NCBI GenBank assembly: GCA_030604975.1
Contig: JAUVUV010000096.1
Location: 1-7,616, forward strand
DNA length: 7,616 bases
Reading direction: 5' to 3'
Source of the DNA: Candidatus Glassiibacteriota bacterium
GTDB taxonomy: Bacteria; Gemmatimonadota; Glassbacteria; GWA2-58-10
The notes beneath the pieces are model-generated. The model saw only the letters and a program-made list of their open reading frames with translations, ran no database searches and was not told the origin of the DNA. Of the stretch, positions 1-6,398 are shown piece after piece; the stretch's first letter is position 1; every line of letters begins with the position of its first letter. Both the position numbers and the translations under genes were made by a program.

Positions 1-369
1 AACCCAATGGAATCTGGCGCTGCCACTATGCAGGCGCCTGCTCCGAGGCCTGCCCAAAGGGAGTAGACCCCTCACTTGGAATCCAGCTTCTCAAAAGGGC
101 GATTTTCAATCACCGCCTCCTTGGTAAAAAGAAACGCCTCGCACCTGTTGCCGAGACTCCAGAGGGCGTGGAGCGAAGGGAGGACATCCCGGAGGCTCCC
201 GAAAAGACTGTCCGGGAATAAACCACTCCGGTGGTTGTGGAAATGCTTGCCCCATACACCACGGGGATTTTAAAAAACAAACAATCCTGTCAGCTAAAAA
301 CAGCCTTCCCGTGCTGAATTGAGATGGTAACTCCTGAACAAGAAGAAACTGAGAAAGAGGCCTAAAAAA
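1..369. other. GC-rich block of unknown nature, no certain gene
   Basis: The first ~270 bases are GC-rich and change sharply to AT-rich sequence near 270. Several reading frames are open on both strands. The minus frame from 269 down to a TGA at 72-74 has GC-rich third positions and protein-like content (ending ENRPFEKLDSK), but it has no start codon after the TAA at 270-272. Another minus frame (QPPEWFIPGQSF...) is open over nearly the same span. Inverted repeats are dense: a perfect 12-bp palindrome at 30-41 (GCAGGCGCCTGC), a CCCGGA/TCCGGG pair near 200-220, ACCAC/GTGGT near 223-236, and CCCC/GGGG closing near 251-266. It could be the 3' end of a decayed gene, a copy of a dispersed repeat, or a structured RNA. 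It matches no RNA family I recognise (RNase P, SRP, 6S and tmRNA were considered). Confidence 0.3.
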
Positions 370-450
370 TCATAGGGGAGACCGCTCAGTCCAGTAATTC
401 CTGGTAGATTTTTTTTCAACTGCGATATCACCTACCTGGATTACTTTCAT
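370..450 (-). pseudogene. Short frame with strong RBS, possible 5' remnant of a truncated gene
   Basis: Reading leftwards from an ATG at 450-448, this frame encodes 26 residues starting MKVIQVGDIAVEKKS and stops at a TGA at 372-370. An AGGAG (minus strand, 461-457) sits 6 nt before the ATG, among the clearest ribosome binding sites in the window. The frame lies about 70 nt downstream of the FemAB-like gene on the same strand, where a next operon gene would start. The opening residues look like a normal protein N-terminus (glycosyltransferases and YgjP-type metallopeptidases can begin similarly), but too little remains to assign a family. Past the stop, the same frame stays open for many codons into the GC-rich block, with content that does not look like a continuation. 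I infer a gene cut off by an insertion, deletion or frameshift. A genuine micro-protein or a short leader peptide remains possible. Confidence 0.3.
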
Positions 451-497
451 GGCACACTCCTGTAATTTTTCTGCAATGGAAAATCCAGAACTTTAAG

Positions 498-514
498 GAG
501 GCCTGCCCGGCCTC
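498..514 (-). terminator. Hairpin just after the FemAB-like gene
   Basis: A 6-bp all-GC-rich stem, GAGGCC/GGCCTC with a 5-nt loop, starts 7 nt past the stop codon of the minus-strand gene. Downstream on that strand there is no uninterrupted T-run (CTTAAAGTTC follows), so it is at best a weak intrinsic terminator or an mRNA 3'-end stabilising hairpin. The short frame that follows could be read through it. Confidence 0.3.
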
Positions 515-521
515 AAGCCTG

Positions 522-1616
522 TCATCTTCTTAACCTGCGTATCAGACCAAACCCTTTATGTATAACCGTGGCTCTTATTCTCTTAAACGGCTTTGAGTAA
601 GCCCTGTAAAGCCGGAATGCGCCGCCCCATTTGGCCTTAAACTGGTAAATACCCTTATGTTTGGGAGCAGCGCTTTCGGGCTGGGGAACCACTCCGGCCA
701 GATCGTAAAGCCTGTCCCCTTTCTGATGCCCCCAGCGCATGATTTCCCACTTAAGCAAGTCCGAACTGTAGAGTTTGGCCTGACGAGCTTTTTCGGACTG
801 AACCGAACCCCATTCAATCAGCACTCCTCCCCAGTGCCAGATGCCGAGCCCTCCGAGAAGATCGTTATCGCGATAAGCGCAAAAAATTTCAAGCATTCCC
901 GCAGGGTGAAGGTTACGCCAGAGTTCGGTGATATTCCTCAGTGTCGGTGGAATAAGACCGATCGATCTCCGGCAATCGCAAACAAATTCGTGGTACTTGC
1001 CAAGCTCGGATTCGTTTTCCAGCCTTTCCATCCTCAGGCCGTCTTCAAAAGAACGCCGAATGGCTTTTCTGGCCGATTGTTTGAGATTTTGCCAGAGTAA
1101 ATCTTCATCCGGCCGCAGATCCACCAGAAACGTCGCCTGCTCTCTGGGTTCATAACCTCGTTGACGGCTGAAATAATCAGCCAAATTGCTCGGATCAGCG
1201 CCCTCGTATATGCTGTTGTAGGCCCCGTCAATTAAAACTATTCCGGTCTCCCGGCAAAATCGTTCCACCTCGCTGAGAAGCTCTTCGAAAACTTTCTCTC
1301 TGTCATTTTCACAGAGAAAGACAGGTCCTGCCTGCCATTTGATAGTGGGGGCGATTCGGTCGGCGACGGAGGTTAAAAGCCGCTCGAAGGGTTTTTCAAT
1401 CATCAGGCGATGGAAAGAAGATTCGCGTGTCAGGCGCAACAGTGCGAGCGTTTTCCCACTCTCCTCCTCCACCCGGAAAAAAACGCTTCGCAATCCCAGG
1501 TACCCTTTCAGGAAAGACGCCCAGCGGGAAGTCTGATAGATGCTCCCTCCCTCAGCGCCCGCAACCATTGAATCCCAGCTGTTTTCATCCACTGAATTGA
1601 AAATTTTTACTTTCAA
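522..1616 (-). CDS. FemAB/GNAT-fold peptidyl- or acyltransferase-like protein
   Basis: The product is about 364 residues with the layout of FemAB-like proteins, which carry two GNAT-type acyltransferase folds. Counted from the upstream GTG at 1667, the N-terminal half has SIYQTSRWASFLK (about 42-54) and a WQAGPVF strand (111-117). The second half has the QATFLVDL strand, then KQSARKAIRRSFEDGL (196-211), the typical basic helix of this family. It ends with LLGGLGIWHWGG, YDLAGVVP (321-328) and GIYQFKAKWGGAFRLY (339-354), close to the family's 'G..FK..fGG' signature. Such enzymes transfer aminoacyl groups to peptidoglycan precursors or acyl groups to surface or lipid substrates in the cytoplasm; the substrate here is unknown. 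I prefer the TTG at 1616 because the protein then opens MKVKIFNSVDEN and a GGA lies about 10 nt before it. The GTG at 1667 (381 residues) has no visible ribosome binding site. It is transcribed away from the other genes. Confidence 0.8.
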   Translation of the reverse strand: MKVKIFNSVDENSWDSMVAGAEGGSIYQTSRWASFLKGYLGLRSVFFRVEEESGKTLALLRLTRESSFHRLMIEKPFERLLTSVADRIAPTIKWQAGPVFLCENDREKVFEELLSEVERFCRETGIVLIDGAYNSIYEGADPSNLADYFSRQRGYEPREQATFLVDLRPDEDLLWQNLKQSARKAIRRSFEDGLRMERLENESELGKYHEFVCDCRRSIGLIPPTLRNITELWRNLHPAGMLEIFCAYRDNDLLGGLGIWHWGGVLIEWGSVQSEKARQAKLYSSDLLKWEIMRWGHQKGDRLYDLAGVVPQPESAAPKHKGIYQFKAKWGGAFRLYRAYSKPFKRIRATVIHKGFGLIRRLRR

Positions 1617-1716
1617 TGTGATTATTTCCAGTCGGTTTTCACAACCTTGATTAAAAATTTCTCGCACCTGCTAAATCGGCAATCTTACGGAATGATTCCA
1701 AAACCGCTACCTTTAG

Positions 1717-1739
1717 AATGATTTAATCATAAAATCATT
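1717..1739. repeat. 8-bp inverted repeat upstream of the FemAB-like gene
   Basis: AATGATTT (1717-1724) and AAATCATT (1732-1739) are perfect reverse complements around a 7-nt spacer. The sequence reading AATGATT recurs at 1691-1697. It lies about 100-120 bp ahead of the preferred TTG start, a plausible place for an operator. AT-rich sequence makes chance inverted repeats common, so this is tentative. Confidence 0.35.
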
Positions 1740-1750
1740 GAGGGAAACCG

Positions 1751-1769
1751 CCTGGTTAAAGGCACCAGG
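1751..1769. repeat. 6-bp inverted repeat, CCTGGT/ACCAGG
   Basis: CCTGGT (1751-1756) and ACCAGG (1764-1769) are perfect reverse complements with a 7-nt spacer, the same spacer length as the neighbouring repeat at 1717-1739. Neither side is followed by a T-run, so it is not an intrinsic terminator. It could be part of the regulatory region of the divergent minus-strand gene. Confidence 0.3.
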
Positions 1770-2164
1770 AAACTAGTTTTAGCAAATCCTTGATAGAAAT
1801 CTCTCAGATGATGAGCAGTTGTTCGCAAAAGGCTATTTTATGATATTTTTGCTTCCGAGCCAAACTTAATCGGAACATTAAAAATATATCTTTATAGCTT
1901 TTAACTATAAGACGCAATAAAATAATATTCTGGTATCCGCAAATAGGATTACCTGATGTTGTTACCAAAAGCACAAAGGAAATTCTCCTTGAATTTTCAA
2001 GCTGACTGGTCAAATTACCGACATATATTAATTAGATAAGGTTAAAACGAATATCTGTATTAATAGCAAAATCAAAATTAATTGACCTTCAAAGGGAGAA
2101 AAAACGGCTATCCGGGCTCGATAATCCTTGAACTTACTCTTTAACCAAGGTATTATTACCTTAG

Positions 2165-2311
2165 CCTGGCTGGTGCAGGTTCGGATCCGGACAGAGTCTT
2201 TCAATTCTCACCCTTGCCGCTTTGAGCTTGATTATATCAGGCTGGGCTGCTGTTTATCGTATTCTGGATGATTCACAGCCAATTTGCCATTTGACGTCTA
2301 ACAGTGGTTAA
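2165..2311 (+). pseudogene. Open stretch resembling the N-terminus of the next gene, possible decayed fragment
   Basis: The frame between a TAG at 2162-2164 and a TAA at 2309-2311 encodes a hydrophobic segment, LTLAALSLIISGWAAVYRIL. It shares the run SLIISGW with residues 15-21 of the coiled-coil protein at 2557, and the DNA under the shared LIISGW (2228-2245 against 2602-2619) differs at only about two of 18 positions. There is no ATG and no clear ribosome binding site, and nothing resembling the coiled coil follows. It may be a leftover of a tandem duplication. Chance similarity between two transmembrane segments is the main alternative. Confidence 0.2.
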
Positions 2312-2499
2312 CGTCTTGGCCTTACTTTTTTAATGACTAGAACTTTTCCCGCCAAGAAAAACCTCCCGGTCTGTTGTGGACCAGCCTTAGAGAGCGTCAA
2401 GGTTTGCCTTATAGAATTTTTGCGGCTAAGATGGGCCTTTCATAGCGAAAACCGATAACGCCGGTATATCGATCTCGATAAACCTGAATTTTATATTTG

Positions 2500-2530
2500 A
2501 GATATTACCGGAACTAGGGCCCTAATATCT
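2500..2530. promoter_or_regulatory. Nested palindromes just upstream of the coiled-coil gene
   Basis: AGATATTA (2500-2507) and TAATATCT (2523-2530) form a perfect 8-bp inverted repeat. A separate perfect 10-bp palindrome, TAGGGCCCTA, occupies 2515-2524 and shares two bases with the right arm. They end 26 nt before the ATG at 2557, where an operator or a 5'-UTR hairpin would act. No well-spaced -35/-10 pair was found with it, so the function is inferred from position only. Confidence 0.35.
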
Positions 2531-2556
2531 GAATACATTGTCTTTCAGGAGTCCCG

Positions 2557-3408
2557 ATGACCCCGATATTCATATTTCTTATAATCATTATCGCCATGTC
2601 GCTGATTATATCCGGCTGGCTGATGGTGCTCCGGCTCCAGCGTGAACGGAAGATATCGGAGATGAAAATCGCCTACTTTCGGCATGCAGCAGAGGAACAG
2701 AACGCTTACCAGGTATACATCCAGGCTGAAAAAGCCCTTCAGGAAGTGGAGATAGAACTCCAGAAGAGCAAAGAACTTATTGTTGAACTGAAAGTCAAAG
2801 TGAGGCAAAGAAAAAAGCAACTGCGCGAGTTAATCGAGCCTCTAAGACGGGTTAAATCCAGGATTAATCTACTTGTGGGCAGTTCCTCAAAACTGGAGCT
2901 GGAGCTTGATAATACTAAACTGACCAGCGAAATTAAGACTCTCCTGATGTTCAACAACATGGACAAGATCAGGATTAACTCAGAAACAGCCAAGATAATC
3001 GAAAAAAAGGTCGATCTGCCTTTTCTCACCAAGGAATCGGCTGAATTAGGAAAGAACTGGGAAAAAACACGCCAGCAATTGGAGCAGGTAGAAAACGAAT
3101 TCCGCTTTTTGGATCCAAACACATGGAAAAAATTTGCTGAATCCTACGCCAAGAGTCGCGCGGAAAAGAGTAGGCTGGCCCCGGAAAGAGAACTTATCAA
3201 TATGATTCTCCTGCTTAATAATAAAAAGGGCCTTCTTTATGTCCGGAAAAAAGAAATGGCCAAGGATCCTACCACGGAATCCGCCAAGCTGGTTAAAAAA
3301 TACGAGGATGATATCATTAAACTTGAAACACAATTGGCTAATAAAAGCAGGAGTCTGGGAGTCCCCATGACAAGATTGAACGAACTTAAAAACCTGTTTC
3401 TTAAGTGA
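2557..3408 (+). CDS. Single-pass membrane protein with long coiled coil, family unknown
   Basis: This 283-residue protein is not recognised. Residues 4-26 form one hydrophobic transmembrane segment (IFIFLIIIIAMSLIISGW...), followed directly by basic residues RLQRERK, which predicts a cytoplasmic C-terminal bulk by the positive-inside rule. From about residue 50 to 130 the sequence is rich in E, K, Q and L with heptad-like spacing (EKALQEVEIELQKSKELIVELKVKVRQRKKQL), typical of a coiled coil. A further helical stretch spans about 160-265. There are no cysteines or enzyme motifs. The ATG is set by an AGGAG at 2547-2551, 5 nt upstream. The DNA is visibly more AT-rich, with AAA/GAA/ATT codons, than the neighbouring metabolic genes. 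It lies 41 nt ahead of a secreted protein gene, probably in one operon. A structural or scaffold role at the inner membrane is a guess from shape alone. Confidence 0.75.
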   Translation: MTPIFIFLIIIIAMSLIISGWLMVLRLQRERKISEMKIAYFRHAAEEQNAYQVYIQAEKALQEVEIELQKSKELIVELKVKVRQRKKQLRELIEPLRRVKSRINLLVGSSSKLELELDNTKLTSEIKTLLMFNNMDKIRINSETAKIIEKKVDLPFLTKESAELGKNWEKTRQQLEQVENEFRFLDPNTWKKFAESYAKSRAEKSRLAPERELINMILLLNNKKGLLYVRKKEMAKDPTTESAKLVKKYEDDIIKLETQLANKSRSLGVPMTRLNELKNLFLK

Positions 3409-3449
3409 TCATATTTCCTAACCCATTTTAATTCCAGGTAGTTACTGCA

Positions 3450-4226
3450 TTGAAGTTTATCCTTCAACATATGCTGGCAGCCGCATTTGTCCTTTCTGCT
3501 TTTTTCTACAGCAGTTCCGCCGCCCAGGAGGACACAGCTACGAATACCGACACCCGCACCGCCGGGGCGAAGCCCCCTGTTTCGCTCACTATTCCGGTCG
3601 AGTTCGCGGATACGATTTCGGGTGATTTTTTCCAGATTGTGGATAAACTCGGACTCAACAGTTATACTTTCCGGCTGATCACCCGTTTTGAGACAGTATC
3701 CGAGGAGTTGATCCTCGAATCCCTGGCGCAGGCCAACAAGCAGGTGGATTACCAGCGGGCCAATGCCTTTGCCGTGGCCTATGCAATCAACTTGTTCTGC
3801 CAGATGGACAGCCTCTGGGCCGACTTTCTCTCTGATATCGAGATGCAGTACCGGGAGCCCAACATTCTTCGCATCAATTTTCGCGATGATCAGAAATGGA
3901 AGAGTTACGCACTGAACGAACTGTTTTTCTCGGAATTTTTTCAGGAACTACTGCTCATAATGGGGAACATCGGGATCGCTGATTCCAGAGATGGCAAACA
4001 GTGGCTAGCCGGCTGGCCAGACGAACTTCGCTGGAAATACCGTGAATACAGGTTTGAATACATGCCGGAGGACATTGAAATCAGAGTGATAGACTTGCGA
4101 AAGGCCGCCGGCGACACATCCGATGCTGAAGAAACCACCAAAGTGCGGCTTCTACCCTCCAAACCGGTATCACCTGTGGAACGCGGTGACTCGGTCGAAC
4201 CACCACTGAGAGTTCCACGTCTCTGA
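3450..4226 (+). CDS. Secreted protein with signal peptide, family unknown
   Basis: The 258-residue product starts at a TTG giving MKFILQHMLAAAFVLSAFFYSSSAAQ. This is a classic Sec signal peptide: one lysine, a hydrophobic core, and a small-residue site with likely cleavage after SAA at residue 25. There is no lipobox cysteine. The TTG start is preferred because it supplies the basic n-region; an in-frame ATG at 3471 would shorten it to MLAAAF. An AGGT at 3435-3438 is a weak, distant ribosome binding site. The mature part holds a Thr/Pro-rich linker (about 26-48), a compact middle with many aromatic and acidic residues (QMDSLWADFLSDIEMQYREP, WLAGWPDELRWKYREYRFEYMPEDIEIRVIDL), and a low-complexity Pro/Glu C-terminus (about 225-258). 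I recognise no family or catalytic motif. It should act in the periplasm or outside the cell, possibly with the membrane coiled-coil protein encoded just upstream. Confidence 0.7.
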   Translation: MKFILQHMLAAAFVLSAFFYSSSAAQEDTATNTDTRTAGAKPPVSLTIPVEFADTISGDFFQIVDKLGLNSYTFRLITRFETVSEELILESLAQANKQVDYQRANAFAVAYAINLFCQMDSLWADFLSDIEMQYREPNILRINFRDDQKWKSYALNELFFSEFFQELLLIMGNIGIADSRDGKQWLAGWPDELRWKYREYRFEYMPEDIEIRVIDLRKAAGDTSDAEETTKVRLLPSKPVSPVERGDSVEPPLRVPRL

Positions 4227-4246
4227 CCGGCTGCGTGCGGTGAGGA

Positions 4247-4275
4247 TTGACTTTATCAAGGCCGGTTGCTATCTT
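4247..4275 (+). promoter_or_regulatory. Sigma70-like promoter upstream of pheA
   Basis: TTGACT (4247-4252) and TATCTT (4270-4275) are separated by exactly 17 nt, matching five of six -35 and four of six -10 consensus bases. The site sits right after the stop codon of the secreted-protein gene and about 60 bp before the pheA ATG, so pheA is probably transcribed on its own. Confidence 0.5.
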
Positions 4276-4335
4276 AATTTCCACATTATCCGCCAGCATT
4301 CTGCCATCGGCTAACTCTTATAAGTACTCGAAATT

Positions 4336-5145
4336 ATGAAACTAGCTACCCTGGGTCCTCCCGGAACTTTCAGTCATGAAGCTGCTCTCCGGTTGGACCC
4401 CAAGGTGGAAATTGTTTTCCAGCACACCATCCGGGATGTTTTCGAGTTTACCGCCGGCGATTTTGGAGACTCCGGGCTGGTTCCCCTTGAAAATTCCGTT
4501 TCCGGCTCTGTGGGCGAAACCTTAGATGCGCTCACCGATTCCGAACTTCAAATCGAAAAAGAACTGATCCACCCGGTAGTCCAGAACCTGGCCGGCCTTC
4601 CAGGCTCCCAAAAAATCACTACCATCCTGGCCCATCCCCAGTCTTACGCCCAGTGCGAGAAATTCATTCGTGGCAATTATTCTGATGCGGAAATCATTCA
4701 GACCAGCAGCAACGGAAAAAGCGCAGAGATACTTCATGAATCCAAGCGAAAGGACCTGGCTGCAATCGTGCCTGAACTTGCTGTCAAACTTTACAAGCTG
4801 AAAATGATGCGCCAGGGGATTCAGGATAACCGTTACAATGTTACCCGTTTCGTGCAAATATCCCGCAAGCTTACCTCCACCACCGGCTATGACCGTACCA
4901 GCCTGGCCGTTTACCCCCAGATTGACTATCCGGGTTTGCTTCACGAAACCCTCGGGCATTTCTCTTCGCGCGGGGTGAATCTCAGCAAAATCGAATCCCG
5001 TCCATCCAAGGGCCGTCTCGGGGATTATATCTTTTTTATCGACGTGCAGGGGCACCAGCAGGACGAACGGGTGGCAGAAGCCCTGGAAGACCTGAAAAAG
5101 ATGGCGTTTGTCAAAGTACTCGGCTCTTACCCCCGCCAATACTGA
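4336..5145 (+). CDS. pheA: Prephenate dehydratase, monofunctional, with ACT domain
   Basis: This enzyme converts prephenate to phenylpyruvate, the committed step to phenylalanine, in the cytoplasm. The 269-residue length fits the monofunctional form without a chorismate mutase domain. The N-terminus (ATLGPPGTFSHEAA) and PLENS (50-54) line the substrate cleft, HPQ (100-102) is conserved, and IQDNRYNVTRF holds the catalytic TRF triad residues T170, R171 and F172. The ACT regulatory domain covers about 187-262, with the phenylalanine-binding ESRP motif at 220-223 (KIESRPSKGRLGDYIFFID), so feedback inhibition by phenylalanine is expected. The ATG has no visible Shine-Dalgarno; the leader is AT-rich (TTATAAGTACTCGAAATT). 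A sigma70-like promoter precedes it. No chorismate mutase, aminotransferase or other aromatic-pathway gene is adjacent. Confidence 0.95.
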   Translation: MKLATLGPPGTFSHEAALRLDPKVEIVFQHTIRDVFEFTAGDFGDSGLVPLENSVSGSVGETLDALTDSELQIEKELIHPVVQNLAGLPGSQKITTILAHPQSYAQCEKFIRGNYSDAEIIQTSSNGKSAEILHESKRKDLAAIVPELAVKLYKLKMMRQGIQDNRYNVTRFVQISRKLTSTTGYDRTSLAVYPQIDYPGLLHETLGHFSSRGVNLSKIESRPSKGRLGDYIFFIDVQGHQQDERVAEALEDLKKMAFVKVLGSYPRQY

Positions 5146-5239
5146 ACTCTTTCTCCCACCTGGTATGTTCTTTAAAAATTTTGCCACCATCTCGAAATCC
5201 ATCAAACCGCATTATTTAAACCTGTTTAACGAATTGGAA

Positions 5240-5268
5240 TTGACAGTCGGATAGCTGCATTTTAGATT
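5240..5268 (+). promoter_or_regulatory. Sigma70-like promoter upstream of the ROK kinase gene
   Basis: A perfect TTGACA (5240-5245) is followed after 17 nt by TAGATT (5263-5268), four of six matches to the -10 consensus. It would leave a leader of roughly 115 nt before the ATG at 5391, long enough for post-transcriptional control. The leader contains a small GCGC-CAA-GCGC hairpin at about 5340-5350 but no riboswitch I recognise. Confidence 0.5.
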
Positions 5269-5390
5269 AGATTTCCTGTTGATCCCCCTGGCGGTTTTAC
5301 GACTTCAGATTAAACCAGCGCTGCCCCGGTATACGAAATGCGCCAAGCGCGGTTAATTCTCTGATAATCCTTATTATATTCTTGGTCAAT

Positions 5391-6383
5391 ATGGCGGAAA
5401 GAATCTGTACAGTCGGTATCGATCTTGGCGGAACGAACATAGTTTTCGGACTGGTCACTCCCAGGGGTGAGTTGCTCCATCATTTCAGCCGTCCCACGGA
5501 AGGGGAAAAAGGCACGGACCGGGTGATGGGAAACATTCTCGACGGTATTTCCCAGAGCATTGAAGCTGCCGGGGAATACCGGGTTAACGGGATCGGGCTT
5601 GGCTCTCCGGGTGTGGTAGACACAGAGCACGGACTGGTTATCCAGTGCGCGCCGAATATCCCGAACTGGTCCGGCCAGCAGATCAGGCAGCCAATAATCG
5701 ACCGTTTCAGGCTTCCGAGTTTCGTGGACAACGATGCGAAGATGGCTGTAATCGGTGAGGCGATATTCGGCGCCGGAGCTGGTAAAAAACATGTCCTGGT
5801 GGTTACTCTTGGCACCGGTATCGGCGGCGGGGTGGTGATCAACGGCAAGATTCACCGCGGAGCCTATTACTGCGCCGGGGAAATCGGCCATGCAGTGGTA
5901 CAGATCGGCGGGCGGCGCTGCGCCTGCGGTGTGGAGGGCCACCTGGAGGCTTACGCTTCGGCCAAGGGCCTGGTCGGCCAGGTGCACGAGGCTTTGCAGG
6001 AAGGCAAAACCTCGGTTGTCACCGAATGGGCCGGCCCGGAACTAGCTGGTCTCACTGCCAAGATGGTGCTGGATGCTGCCAAACAGGGTGACAGGGTCTG
6101 CCTGGATGTTGTCAACCTCTCGTCGCATTACCTGGGCATGGCGCTGGCACACTTTGCAATGGTATTCGACCCGGAAATGATGATTATCAGCGGGGGAATC
6201 TCTCTGGCAGGCAAGATTGTTTTCAATTCAGTGCAGGAAGCCTACGACCGGTACATTTATTACACGGATGTGCGCAAAGCCCCAATAGTCCCGGCCAGGC
6301 TCGGCTTTGAAGCAGGCATGGTCGGGGCTGCTGCAATGGCCATGATTGAACTCAACTTGAACGAAATCCAAAATCTACCCTAA
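5391..6383 (+). CDS. ROK-family sugar kinase (glucokinase-like)
   Basis: The product (330 residues from the ATG at 5391) is a cytoplasmic ATP-dependent hexose kinase of the ROK family, phosphorylating glucose, N-acetylglucosamine or a related sugar. Motifs in order: phosphate-binding GIDLGGTN (9-16), GSPGVVD (71-77), FVDNDAK with the expected catalytic aspartate D115, GTGIGGGVV (141-149), the sugar/zinc GEIGH (E164, H167), and CACGVEGHLEAYAS (177-190). The last is the family's CxCGxxGCxE zinc motif with histidine (H184) in place of the third cysteine. It lacks the N-terminal helix-turn-helix of ROK repressors, so it is an enzyme. A TTG at 5382 would add three residues, but the ATG gives MAERICTVGIDLGG, the usual spacing. 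No clear Shine-Dalgarno precedes either start. The downstream phosphatase gene begins 15 nt after the stop, so the two are likely co-transcribed. Confidence 0.9.
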   Translation: MAERICTVGIDLGGTNIVFGLVTPRGELLHHFSRPTEGEKGTDRVMGNILDGISQSIEAAGEYRVNGIGLGSPGVVDTEHGLVIQCAPNIPNWSGQQIRQPIIDRFRLPSFVDNDAKMAVIGEAIFGAGAGKKHVLVVTLGTGIGGGVVINGKIHRGAYYCAGEIGHAVVQIGGRRCACGVEGHLEAYASAKGLVGQVHEALQEGKTSVVTEWAGPELAGLTAKMVLDAAKQGDRVCLDVVNLSSHYLGMALAHFAMVFDPEMMIISGGISLAGKIVFNSVQEAYDRYIYYTDVRKAPIVPARLGFEAGMVGAAAMAMIELNLNEIQNLP

Positions 6384-6398
6384 AGAGACAGATCCTTT

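Larger units (their letters stand above)
1617..2556. other. Long divergent intergenic region, AT-rich, no convincing gene
   Basis: This 940-bp gap separates the minus-strand FemAB-like gene from the plus-strand coiled-coil gene and must hold both promoters, though I could not identify either with confidence. The part from about 1680 to 2060 is strongly AT-rich. I see paired inverted repeats at 1717-1739 and 1751-1769, a 6-bp stem hairpin AAGGTA-TTAT-TACCTT at 2147-2162, an imperfect GACGTCTAAC/GTTAACGTC repeat at 2293-2315, and a palindrome cluster at 2500-2530. No tRNA or recognised riboswitch is present. The longest frames (for example 1804-2013 on -) start at TTG without a ribosome binding site and resemble no family I know. 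One open stretch, 2165-2311, resembles the N-terminus of the next gene. Confidence 0.6.

Noticed and set aside
76..273. 65-codon plus-strand frame in the left block
   Set aside because: It starts at TTG without a ribosome binding site, is very rich in R, S and L, and overlaps open frames on the other strand. Openness here reflects composition, so it is not called as a gene.
391..416. CCAG-TAATTC-CTGG followed by eight Ts (plus strand)
   Set aside because: The stem is only four base pairs and no plus-strand gene ends here, so it is not supported as a terminator.
657..1100. 147-codon plus-strand open frame
   Set aside because: It runs antisense inside the FemAB-like gene, whose motifs are clear. 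Its product resembles no family.
1804..2013. 69-codon minus-strand frame in the AT-rich gap
   Set aside because: TTG start, no ribosome binding site, no similarity I recognise, and composition like the surrounding non-coding DNA.
2178..2188. GGTTCGGATCC, resembling a tRNA T-loop
   Set aside because: The flanking bases do not form a T-stem, and no acceptor, D or anticodon arm can be built around it.
4522..5205. 227-codon minus-strand open frame
   Set aside because: It is antisense to pheA, which carries all catalytic and ACT motifs. The frame is open only because of codon use on the other strand.
5310..5987. 225-codon minus-strand open frame
   Set aside because: It is antisense to the ROK kinase, with no start signal and no recognisable domain.
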